Assembly: GCA_946482585.1 (NCBI GenBank)
Contig: CAMLSI010000137.1
Coordinates: 1 to 11,177 of the forward strand
Reading direction: 5' to 3'
Source of the DNA: an uncultured Lysobacteraceae bacterium
GTDB lineage: Bacteria; Pseudomonadota; Gammaproteobacteria; Xanthomonadales; Rhodanobacteraceae
DNA length: 11,177 nt
Position numbers and translations under genes: made by a program. The notes beneath the pieces are model-generated. The model saw nothing but the letters and a program-made list of their open reading frames with translations, did no database searches and had not been told where the DNA came from. Shown piece by piece: positions 1 through 5,716 of this stretch. Every line of letters begins with the position of its first letter. Position 1 is the stretch's first letter.

Positions 1-676
1 TCACCTTCTGCTTGGATTCCTCATCCGGCAGCAGCTTGCGCGTGAACAGCACGAAATAGATGAGCCCGACCGCGAGCAGCGGCAGGCCGATCGGCGCGAT
101 GGCGAACAGGCTGAACGGCGTGATCGTGTCGGCGCCTGGCGGCAGGTTGCGGTTCGCGCTGACGATGAGGTCGTTGAGCAGGATCAGCGGCGAATTCGAG
201 ATCATCGTGACGTTCGTGCCGGCGAGGATCATGCAGCCCATCGGCAGCAGCAGACGTTTCAGCGGTACGCCGGTACGCGCGGACACGCGCGAGGCGACCG
301 GCAGCAGCAGCGCGGCGAGCGCCTGGCTCTGCATGATCGACGTGAGTGCGCCGGCCATGACGTTGATCGCGACCGACAGGCGCGATTCGACGCCGTTGGA
401 CACGCGCAGGATCAGGCTCGCGGCTTTGGTGAGCACGCCGGTGCGGTCGAGCCCGGCGCCCATGATCATGACGGCGATCAGCGAAATGACCGCGTTGCCG
501 GCGAATCCGTCGAAGAGCTGTTCGACCGGAAGCAGTCCGGTCACGCCGATGCAGACGATGACGAGGAGTGCGACCACGTCGGCCCGGATCCATTCCAGCA
601 CCAGCATCAGCACGGTGAAGGCGACCAGCCCGAACACGAGCATCATGTCGGTCGTCAGGGTCAGTCCGTAGTCCAT
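1..676 (-). CDS. SLC13/DASS-family anion permease, N-terminal part (runs off window start)
   Basis: About 225 residues are visible, reading leftward from an ATG at 674-676; the frame is open to the window edge, so the C-terminal part is missing. Long hydrophobic stretches alternate with short loops: MMLVFGLVAFTVLMLVLEW near residue 11, VVALLVIVCIGVTGLLPV near 34, AVISLIAVMIMGAGL near 61. The motifs fit the divalent-anion/Na+ symporter (SLC13) fold. A QSQALAALLLPVASR segment sits where the family has its NTA..ALLLP helix hairpin, and TNVTMISNSPLILLNDL resembles the SNT/SP substrate and sodium loop. Members import sulfate, dicarboxylates or similar anions across the inner membrane; the substrate cannot be told from this half. 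AAGGGA lies about 12 nt before the ATG. The gene starts 24 nt after the trmB stop on the same strand, so it probably ends the thiG-trmB transcript. Whether TrkA_C domains follow in the central loop is not visible. Family confidence is good, substrate unknown. Confidence 0.82.
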   Translation of the reverse strand, partial: MDYGLTLTTDMMLVFGLVAFTVLMLVLEWIRADVVALLVIVCIGVTGLLPVEQLFDGFAGNAVISLIAVMIMGAGLDRTGVLTKAASLILRVSNGVESRLSVAINVMAGALTSIMQSQALAALLLPVASRVSARTGVPLKRLLLPMGCMILAGTNVTMISNSPLILLNDLIVSANRNLPPGADTITPFSLFAIAPIGLPLLAVGLIYFVLFTRKLLPDEESKQKV

Positions 677-700
677 GTCGCCGGTCGACGTCCCTTGCGT

Positions 701-1414
701 TCAGACGCGCTGGTAGACGAGATCCCAGACGCCGTGACCGAGTCTGAGACCGCGCTGCTCGAAATGCGTATGCGTGCGCCAGGCGGGCCGTTCCGAGTAG
801 TTCCCCGCACCGGCGGTATTGCGCCAGGATGCATCGGCGTCGGCCACGGCGAGCATCTGCTCGGCATAGTCCGCCCAGTCGGTCGCCATATGCAAGAGAC
901 CGCCCGGACGAACGCGCGAGGCCAGCAACTGCAGCAGCTCGGCCTGCACGAGCCGGCGCTTGTTGTGCTTCTTCTTGTGCCAGGGATCCGGAAAGTAGAT
1001 GCGCACCTGGTCGAGGCTCGCCGGCATCAGCTCGTGCTGCAGCACTTCGACCGCGTCGTGATGGTAGACGCGCACATTGTCGGCGCCGGCGGCCGCGAGC
1101 GCATTGAGCACACGGCCCACGCCGGGGCGATGCACCTCGATGCCGATGAAATTGCGGTGCGGTTCCTGCTGCGCACCCCAGACGAGCTGTTCGCCGTTGC
1201 CGAAGCCGATCTCGAGAGCGACCGGCTCGTCATTGCCGAATACCGCGACGAGGTCGCGCGGCTCGCCCGTATAGTCGAGTCCGAAACGTGTCCAGTGTGC
1301 CGTGAACGCACGCTGCTGCGCGTCGGTGATGCGGCCCTGACGCAATACGAAGCTCTTGATGCGCCGCTGCGGCCGGTCTTCGCCGCGGCCCTGTTCGGGA
1401 TCGCCGTCGCGCAT
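701..1414 (-). CDS. trmB: tRNA (guanine46-N7)-methyltransferase TrmB
   Basis: A 237-residue protein, normal length for bacterial TrmB. It uses S-adenosylmethionine to methylate N7 of G46 in the variable loop of tRNAs, in the cytoplasm. Visible motifs in order: LEIGFGNGE (residues 68-75, SAM motif I), [12 protein letters not shown] (89-100, motif II with the acidic residue that binds the SAM ribose), [15 protein letters not shown] (140-154, the TrmB signature with its catalytic Asp), [19 protein letters not shown] (169-187) and the C-terminal THFEQRG...GHGVWDL (216-232). The first 20 residues are charged and variable, as usual. The ATG shares its A with the thiG stop (TGATG on the minus strand), so translation is probably coupled to thiG. 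The next gene, an SLC13-type permease, begins 24 nt downstream, so trmB is an internal cistron. Nothing looks damaged. Confidence 0.97.
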   Translation of the reverse strand: MRDGDPEQGRGEDRPQRRIKSFVLRQGRITDAQQRAFTAHWTRFGLDYTGEPRDLVAVFGNDEPVALEIGFGNGEQLVWGAQQEPHRNFIGIEVHRPGVGRVLNALAAAGADNVRVYHHDAVEVLQHELMPASLDQVRIYFPDPWHKKKHNKRRLVQAELLQLLASRVRPGGLLHMATDWADYAEQMLAVADADASWRNTAGAGNYSERPAWRTHTHFEQRGLRLGHGVWDLVYQRV

Positions 1415-2205
1415 CAGCCCAGCGTTCCGTCGATCGGGCTGGACGCGGAAGCGAACCGCTTGCGCGGAATGCGGCCGGCCAGAAAAGCCTCGCGGCCGGC
1501 TTCGATCGCCTTGCGCATGGCGCTGGCCATCAGCACCGGATGTTTGGCGCCGGCGATCGCCGTATTCATGAGCACGCCGTCGCAGCCGAGCTCCATCGCG
1601 ACCGCCGCGTCGGACGCCGTGCCGACGCCGGCGTCGACGAGGATCGGCACTTTCGCATTTTCCACAATTTCGATCAGGTTCCAGCGGTTCTGGATGCCGA
1701 GTCCCGAGCCGATCGGCGCGGCCAGCGGCATGACCGCGACGCAGCCGATTTCCTCGAGGCGCTTGGCCAGGATCGGATCGTCGGACGTGTAGACCATCAC
1801 GTCGAAGCCTTCGGCGACCAGCGTTTCGGCAGCTTTGAGCGTCTGCACGACGTCGGGGAACAGCGTGCGCTGATCGCCGAGCACTTCGAGCTTGACGAGC
1901 TTGTGCCCGTCGAGCAGTTCGCGTGCGAGGCGGCAGGTGCGCACCGCATCCTCGGCCGTATAGCAGCCGGCCGTGTTCGGCAGGATGGTGTAGCGCGACG
2001 GCGGCAGCACGTCGAGCAGGTTCGGCTGGCTCGGGTCCTGGCCGATGTTGCTGCGGCGGATCGCGACGGTGACGATCTCGGCGGCGGCGGCCTCGGTCGC
2101 GAGCCGCGTCTCTTCCAGATCCTTGAATTTGCCTGTGCCGGTCAACAGGCGCGAACGGTAGGGCTTGCCGGCGATGACGAGGGAATCGGAAGGCGTCGCA
2201 GTCAT
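1414..2205 (-). CDS. thiG: Thiazole synthase ThiG
   Basis: A 263-residue TIM-barrel enzyme of normal length. It condenses 1-deoxy-D-xylulose 5-phosphate, dehydroglycine and the thiocarboxylate sulfur carried on ThiS to form the thiazole phosphate of thiamine, in the cytoplasm. Seen: an N-terminal [12 protein letters not shown] (18-29), RRSNIGQ (50-56), [15 protein letters not shown] (75-89), [11 protein letters not shown] (101-111) with Lys105 as the likely Schiff-base lysine, VMVYTSDDP (137-145), and the phosphate-binding loops PIGSGLG (164-170) and [12 protein letters not shown] (189-200). I start it at the ATG at 2203-2205 because the family N-terminus fits. A GTG 54 nt further upstream would add an atypical arginine- and serine-rich stretch. 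No good Shine-Dalgarno precedes the ATG. Its stop overlaps the trmB start. The partner thiS lies upstream, separated by 199 nt. The genes for ThiF, ThiO/ThiH and IscS are not in the window. Confidence 0.97.
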   Translation of the reverse strand: MTATPSDSLVIAGKPYRSRLLTGTGKFKDLEETRLATEAAAAEIVTVAIRRSNIGQDPSQPNLLDVLPPSRYTILPNTAGCYTAEDAVRTCRLARELLDGHKLVKLEVLGDQRTLFPDVVQTLKAAETLVAEGFDVMVYTSDDPILAKRLEEIGCVAVMPLAAPIGSGLGIQNRWNLIEIVENAKVPILVDAGVGTASDAAVAMELGCDGVLMNTAIAGAKHPVLMASAMRKAIEAGREAFLAGRIPRKRFASASSPIDGTLG

Positions 2206-2234
2206 GGGAGCGGAGTGCAGCGGGGAAGTCCGGG

Positions 2235-2243
2235 ATGGTAGCA
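2235..2243 (-). promoter_or_regulatory. Possible extended -10 promoter for thiG-trmB-permease
   Basis: On the minus strand the sequence reads TGC-TACCAT: a TGn extension followed by a hexamer matching TATAAT at four of six positions. It would start transcription near 2228, about 20-25 nt before the thiG ATG. No convincing -35 box is found at 17 nt spacing, so this rests on the extended -10 alone. It lies in the 199-nt gap (2206-2404) that separates thiS from thiG. I see no gene in that gap, which is otherwise GC-rich with only imperfect inverted repeats. Confidence 0.25.
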
Positions 2244-2404
2244 AGCACGCCCGTGCCACGGGGAAATGACGGCGATGCCGCGATTCAGGCGCGGTTCTCG
2301 CGAGTCGTCGTCAGGCCTGCCCGCGCCCGCTCGCGGCGCACGGGCCGGCCCCCATTCGTCCTGCGCGGACTGCCTGGGCGGGCAAGCGTCGACGTGTACC
2401 GGCG

Positions 2405-2605
2405 CTATCCGCCGCCCATCGCATGAACGATCTCGACCTGGTCGCCGGCTTTCAGCGCCGTGGTGTCATGCGCGCTGCGCGGGACGATGTCGCGGTTGAT
2501 TTCGACCGCGACGCGGCGGCCGGCATAGCCATTCTCGGCAAGCAGGCGGGCCAGCGTCGTGTCGTCGGGGCATTCGTGCGGGGAGCCGTTGAGAAGGATC
2601 TTCAT
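2405..2605 (-). CDS. thiS: Sulfur carrier protein ThiS
   Basis: A 66-residue ubiquitin-fold protein. Its C-terminal Gly-Gly is adenylated by ThiF-type enzymes and converted to a thiocarboxylate that delivers sulfur to ThiG for thiazole synthesis. Seen: MKILLNGSPHE at the start (first beta strand), TTLARLLAENG (residues 16-26, the helix), VAVEINRDIVPRS (32-44), LKAGDQVEIVHAMGGG at the end with the required terminal glycines. I chose the ATG at 2603-2605 because it gives exactly the family N-terminus; an in-frame upstream ATG near 2689 would add 28 residues running through the neighbour's terminator. The Shine-Dalgarno is weak (GAGCG). The gene is followed at 199 nt by thiG on the same strand. 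An intrinsic terminator (2654-2683) sits just upstream, so thiS should have its own promoter within about 50 nt. A weak GACAAT at 2612-2617 is the only -10-like hexamer I noticed. Confidence 0.95.
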   Translation of the reverse strand: MKILLNGSPHECPDDTTLARLLAENGYAGRRVAVEINRDIVPRSAHDTTALKAGDQVEIVHAMGGG

Positions 2606-2653
2606 CGCTCGATTGTCGCTGATCGTCCGGACTGAAGGAAAAATCGTCGGGAC

Positions 2654-2683
2654 GAAAAAAAGGGCGGACCGAAGTCCGCCCTT
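2654..2683 (-). terminator. Rho-independent terminator of the FecR-domain gene
   Basis: A perfect inverted repeat, AGGGCGGAC (2661-2669) and GTCCGCCCT (2674-2682), closes a four-base loop (CGAA). An A-T pair at 2660/2683 extends it to ten base pairs. On the minus strand the stem is followed directly by a run of seven T (complement of 2655-2661, its first base shared with the stem). It begins about 20 nt after the stop codon of the gene ending at 2702, so it should end that transcript and insulate thiS from it. Confidence 0.93.
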
Positions 2684-2701
2684 GTTCATGCGCTGATCGC
2701 C

Positions 2702-5065
2702 TCATTCGCGGCGGCGGCGCCCGTTGTCGCCGCCGTCGTCGCGGCCCTTCTCGTCGTTGTTGCCGTCATCCTTGCCGCGGCGGCGTTCCGGCGGCGCCTG
2801 CTGCTGAGGCGGCGGTGGAGCTTGTTGCGGCGGAGGCGGAGGCGGCGCGCGCTGTACCGGCTGCTCGCGCGGCGCTTCCTGCACGCGCGGAGCGGGTTCT
2901 TCGCGACGCTCGAAGCGCGGCTGTTCGCGGACCTCCGGGGCCGGTTCGCGGCGCATGCGCACCGGCGCTTCCTCGCGCTGCGCCGGAGCCGTCGGCTGTT
3001 CGCGCCGCTCGAACTGCGGCTGCTCGTCGCGACGCACGCGGGCCGGCGCTTCCTGTCGCACCGGTGCCGGTTCGTCCCGGCGCTCGAACTGCGGCTGCTC
3101 GTCGCGACGCACGCGGGCCGGCGCTTCCTGTCGCACCGGTGCGGGTTCGTCCCGGCGCTCGAACTGCGGCTGCTCGTTGCGACGCACGCGGGCCGGCGCG
3201 TCTTCACGCTGTGCCGGCGTTTCCGGGCGTTCGATGCGCTCGTCACGCGGGCTCCGGGGAGTTTCGCTGCGATCGGCCGGGCGCGCGCGGCCGGCGTCTT
3301 CGGCTCGACCGCCCGGACGTGTGAAGTCGCGCTGCGGCGGCGTCATCGTGCCGTCGCTGCGGATCGTCGGCGTGCGTGCCGGCGGTCCGCCGCGGTCTTC
3401 CCGAGTCACGCGGCCCGGGCCGGCGCCGACATCGCGATCGCCGCGTTGCACACCCTCTCGCTGCGGTCCGCCGCGTTCCACGCGTTCCGCGTCGGCGCTG
3501 CGCGCATTGGCCGCATCGCCGTTGCCGACGACGCGCACGCGCTCGGGCGCCTGCGCTGCCGGACCGCTACGCGGCGTGCGCAGCGATTGCATCACATCTT
3601 CGCCGAGACCGCGCCCCGGCGTGCGCTGCAGCGTCGCCTGGCGCTCCGCGAACGGCACCGGCGCCGCCGGCGGCGCCGTGCGGGCGACGACGGCACGGTC
3701 GAATACTTCGCGCTGCGGCTTGGCGGTCGCGGCGCGACCCGAACCCACGACGCTGCGCTCGTTCGGCGCCAACGCGGCGACCTGCGAGATTTCGGCGCGC
3801 GCGGCCACGTTGCGGTCGACCGCGACCCTCTGCTGACGCACCGAACGCGAATTCACGAACGCATCGCTGGACACTGCCGTGATCGCACCGGCCACTTCGC
3901 GGTTGTGGTAGTTGACCGCGCGGATGTTGCGACCGCTCGAATAGTCGTTGTAGACGTTCGTGATGTAGGTGTTGTTGATGACTGTGTTCGTGATGTTGAC
4001 GTTCGTGAAGTAGTTGCGGCTCGCGCGGTACGGCGGCACGTAGACTTCACGCGGTCCCAGCGGGAACCAGCCGATCGGGCGTCCGGTGCTCACGCTGATG
4101 CTGAAGTTGCTGCCGCCGACGAACGCGACGAGCGCCGGCGCATAGACCGGACGCACGCTGATCGGGCCCGGGATCCAGCCCCAGCGATTGCGCACGTGCA
4201 CCCAGCGGCCATAGTGGAACGGCGCGAAGCCCCAGTCGGCATCGTCGACCCAGGTCCAGCCCCACGGGTCCTGCCAGATCCAGTGGCCGTCTCGGTACGG
4301 CGCCCAGTCGACGGCGACGCGGCTCGGGAACCAGACGTTGCCGTACTCGGTGACCTCGCTCCAGGAACCGTACTCGTCGAGATCGGAATAGCCGATCAGG
4401 TCTTCAGACACATAGCGGCGCGACGCGGAGCGATCGAAGCGCTCGTCGCGTTCGGCGCAGAAGCGGTCGAAGTCATCCGGCCGCGGGATGTCGAAGGCCT
4501 CGTAATCCTGCAGGCGCGTGTCGTAGAAGCGGATCGCTTCCCCTTCCCGAATCCGGAAATTCGCGCGTTCGCCGTGTGCTTCGCCGCCGCCGTCCCAGAC
4601 CGCGACCGTGGTGTGATTGCCGCGCGGATCGACATCGATGCGGTATTCGCCCGGCCGCGAGATCACGAACGCGAGCGTCGGGGTATCGACTTCGAAGATC
4701 TGGTCCTGGTAGATGCGACGGACGCGCAGATTGACCGTACCTTGCGTGACTTCGAGCTGCGCCGTGCGGTCGTCGAGATTGAGGATCTGCAGGCTGGTGC
4801 CTTCATCGATGCGGAATGTCGCGTTGCCGGCCTGCAGCTCGGCGCGCGCGCCGCGGTCGGACCAGAGACGGTCGCCGCGGATCAGGGGACGGTTGCGTGT
4901 GGCGTTGACCCATTGGTCTTCGCCGGCCGGCGAGAAGCTGACCTCGCCGCGGATGTAACTCAGGCGCGCGACCCGGCTGGGCGGGTCCACGTATTCGGCC
5001 TGGGCGCCCGCAACCAGTAGCAGTGCGCCGCCCAGAAATGCCGCGAACCGCGTAAACATCGACAT
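2702..5065 (-). CDS. Exported FecR-domain / DUF6600-like protein with repetitive Arg/Pro/Glu-rich tail
   Basis: A 787-residue protein. The start is set by GGAGGAGG five nt before the ATG at 5063-5065; a longer frame exists but lacks this. Residues 1-23 are a signal peptide (MSMFTRFAAF, hydrophobic core, cleavage after AQA), so the protein is periplasmic or outer-membrane associated. Residues about 60-160 look like a FecR beta domain (GDRLWSDRGARAEL, FRIDEGTSLQIL, PGEYRIDV, VAVWDG). Residues about 225-345 are tryptophan- and tyrosine-rich (VAVDWAPYRDGHWIWQDPWGWTW, split here only by eye), as in proteins annotated DUF6600. Residues 350-380 are Asn/Thr-rich (NITNTVINNTYITN). From about 405 on, the protein is low-complexity: Arg/Pro/Glu/Gln-rich, with 25-residue repeats, poly-proline and a charged RRRRE end. 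No FecA or FecI gene is nearby, so an iron-signalling role is not supported. Function is unknown; an envelope scaffold or peptidoglycan/polysaccharide-contacting role is only a guess. Confidence 0.88.
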   Translation of the reverse strand: MSMFTRFAAFLGGALLLVAGAQAEYVDPPSRVARLSYIRGEVSFSPAGEDQWVNATRNRPLIRGDRLWSDRGARAELQAGNATFRIDEGTSLQILNLDDRTAQLEVTQGTVNLRVRRIYQDQIFEVDTPTLAFVISRPGEYRIDVDPRGNHTTVAVWDGGGEAHGERANFRIREGEAIRFYDTRLQDYEAFDIPRPDDFDRFCAERDERFDRSASRRYVSEDLIGYSDLDEYGSWSEVTEYGNVWFPSRVAVDWAPYRDGHWIWQDPWGWTWVDDADWGFAPFHYGRWVHVRNRWGWIPGPISVRPVYAPALVAFVGGSNFSISVSTGRPIGWFPLGPREVYVPPYRASRNYFTNVNITNTVINNTYITNVYNDYSSGRNIRAVNYHNREVAGAITAVSSDAFVNSRSVRQQRVAVDRNVAARAEISQVAALAPNERSVVGSGRAATAKPQREVFDRAVVARTAPPAAPVPFAERQATLQRTPGRGLGEDVMQSLRTPRSGPAAQAPERVRVVGNGDAANARSADAERVERGGPQREGVQRGDRDVGAGPGRVTREDRGGPPARTPTIRSDGTMTPPQRDFTRPGGRAEDAGRARPADRSETPRSPRDERIERPETPAQREDAPARVRRNEQPQFERRDEPAPVRQEAPARVRRDEQPQFERRDEPAPVRQEAPARVRRDEQPQFERREQPTAPAQREEAPVRMRREPAPEVREQPRFERREEPAPRVQEAPREQPVQRAPPPPPPQQAPPPPQQQAPPERRRGKDDGNNDEKGRDDGGDNGRRRRE
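3006..3199 (-). repeat. 75-bp in-frame tandem repeat (about 2.6 copies)
   Basis: The block starting CGCTCGAACTGCGGCTGCTC recurs at 3006, 3081 and 3156, exactly 75 bp apart; the third copy stops matching near 3199. Copies differ at only a few bases. Read on the minus strand each copy encodes 25 residues beginning EAPARVRRDEQPQFERR and ending DEPAPVRQ, corresponding to about residues 622-687 of the FecR-domain protein. More degenerate versions of the unit flank it in the protein. Near-identity at DNA level points to recent duplication by slippage or unequal recombination. Confidence 0.93.
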
Positions 5066-5070
5066 GAAAG

Positions 5071-5078
5071 CCTCCTCC
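5071..5078 (-). promoter_or_regulatory. Strong Shine-Dalgarno of the FecR-domain gene
   Basis: On the minus strand GGAGGAGG is followed by CTTTC and the ATG at 5065-5063. This is the strongest ribosome binding site on the minus strand of the window. It decides the start against an upstream in-frame ATG at 5191-5189 that would place 42 extra residues before the signal peptide. Confidence 0.85.
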
Positions 5079-5250
5079 GGAATGAGCCGCCGACGGTCCC
5101 GGGTGGGAGCCGTTGCGGCGCGACTATCTGAGCGCACGGATGCTGAACGCATACCTGCCGCACGGGCGAACAGTCTGTTCGGGTTTTTCACCGTTCAACA
5201 ACGCTTTAGCGCGTCGCTCCCCACGCATTTCGGTACGCTGCGAGGCCACA

Positions 5251-5280
5251 TTGCCGCGGCCGTCGACGCTATGGCTAAAT
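5251..5280 (+). promoter_or_regulatory. Candidate sigma70 promoter of the tRNA-Gly gene
   Basis: TTGCCG (5251-5256, matching TTGACA at four positions), an 18-nt spacer, then CTAAAT (5275-5280) with TG at 5272-5273 forming an extended -10. The predicted start is near 5287, only a few bases before the tRNA. The bases between -10 and start are very GC-rich (ACCGCGG), the discriminator type found at stringently controlled stable-RNA promoters. No equally good promoter was found for the divergent FecR-domain gene in 5079-5250. Confidence 0.45.
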
Positions 5281-5289
5281 ACCGCGGCC

Positions 5290-5363
5290 GCGGGCGTAGC
5301 TCAATGGTAGAGCTGTAGCTTCCCAAGCTACTGACGTGGGTTCGATTCCCATCGCCCGCTCCA
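5290..5363 (+). tRNA. tRNA-Gly (anticodon CCC)
   Basis: A complete 74-nt cloverleaf including encoded CCA (5361-5363). Acceptor GCGGGCG (5290-5296) pairs with CGCCCGC (5353-5359), discriminator T5360. D stem GCTC/GAGC (5299-5302, 5310-5313) closes loop AATGGTA. Anticodon stem GTAGC/GCTAC (5315-5319, 5327-5331) closes loop TTCCCAA with anticodon CCC at 5322-5324. The variable loop is TGAC. T stem GTGGG/CCCAT (5336-5340, 5348-5352, one G-U pair) closes loop TTCGATT. It is close to E. coli glyU and reads GGG codons. It stands alone, with no second tRNA in the window. Confidence 0.98.
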
Positions 5364-5389
5364 TCGGATTCTCCGGTGTCTTGGCGGAT

Positions 5390-5409
5390 GCCCGGCCCGG
5401 GTGCCGGGC
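5390..5409 (+). terminator. GC hairpin downstream of tRNA-Gly, possible weak terminator
   Basis: GCCCGGC (5390-5396) and GCCGGGC (5403-5409) form a perfect 7-bp stem with a six-base loop (CCGGGT), 27 nt after the tRNA. There is no T-tract after it (TCGCGCGCC follows), so it is not a standard intrinsic terminator. It could still act as a processing or 3'-end stabilising structure. Confidence 0.3.
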
Positions 5410-5704
5410 TCGCGCGCCCGTAGTGTTTCGGCGCAATGCCGTCGCCTGCCGGGAGAGTCGCCGGACTGCCCGCCTCGACCACGGGCCGGACAGCGCCCGG
5501 TGGAGCGCGGGACGCGTCGGTCGGCGTGCCCACCGAGGCCGGTCCAGTCCGCCTGTCGGTGCCGGCCGGGCATTCCAAATCTCTACCGAACGAGCCGACG
5601 CGGGCCGCGCCGGTCTGCGCCATGCGTCGATGTCGGGCGAATCGTGCGTATGCGTGAGATGGTCGTCTCTCTTGCAGCAGTTGCAACTCCAGACAGGCAT
5701 GCGC

Positions 5705-5709
5705 GGAGG
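5705..5709 (+). promoter_or_regulatory. Shine-Dalgarno that selects a GTG start for the TIR gene
   Basis: GGAGG followed by seven bases (CTTGCAG) and GTG at 5717-5719. An in-frame ATG at 5699-5701 lies upstream of the GGAGG and has only a weak ACAGG before it. The GTG also puts the TIR domain's first strand (ATLFISYAHKDE) at residue 3, as usual for this domain. Confidence 0.75.
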
Positions 5710-5716
5710 CTTGCAG

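Larger units (their letters stand above)
5364..5716. other. 353-nt stretch between tRNA-Gly and the TIR gene, no gene recognised
   Basis: No frame here has both a plausible ribosome binding site and protein-like composition; the open frames are arginine/proline-rich GC artefacts. It starts with a GC hairpin after the tRNA (5390-5409). It should also hold the promoter of the TIR gene. TTGCAG and TTGCAA (about 5673-5686) could serve as -35 elements, but I find no matching -10. No copy of the tRNA 3' end, which would suggest an attachment site, is seen here. Confidence 0.5.

Noticed and set aside
695..1792. A 365-codon plus-strand open frame over trmB and thiG
   Set aside because: It lies opposite two genes with unmistakable family motifs; composition is typical of a GC shadow.
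2606..2700. TPP riboswitch before thiS
   Set aside because: No CUGAGA-type core and too little room after the neighbour's terminator.
3006..3199. CRISPR-like array
   Set aside because: The repeats are contiguous 75-bp units without unique spacers, lie in frame inside a coding sequence and encode a repeated peptide.
2822..5020. A 732-codon open frame on the plus strand, opposite the FecR-domain gene
   Set aside because: Its product is arginine/alanine/valine-rich without domains, signal or ribosome binding site, and the minus-strand gene has a signal peptide, strong Shine-Dalgarno, recognisable domains and a terminator. Long antisense frames are expected in GC-rich coding DNA.
2702..5065. 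Iron-dicitrate type FecIRA signalling system
   Set aside because: The protein has a signal peptide and no cytoplasmic anti-sigma part, and there is no sigma factor or TonB receptor gene in the window.
5436..5657. A 73-codon open frame between the tRNA and the TIR gene
   Set aside because: No Shine-Dalgarno, composition like random GC-rich DNA, no recognisable motif.
5336..5698. N-terminal extension of the TIR gene frame back into the tRNA
   Set aside because: It would begin inside the tRNA, is arginine/glycine-rich and has no ribosome binding site. GGAGG plus GTG at 5717 fits the TIR domain boundary.
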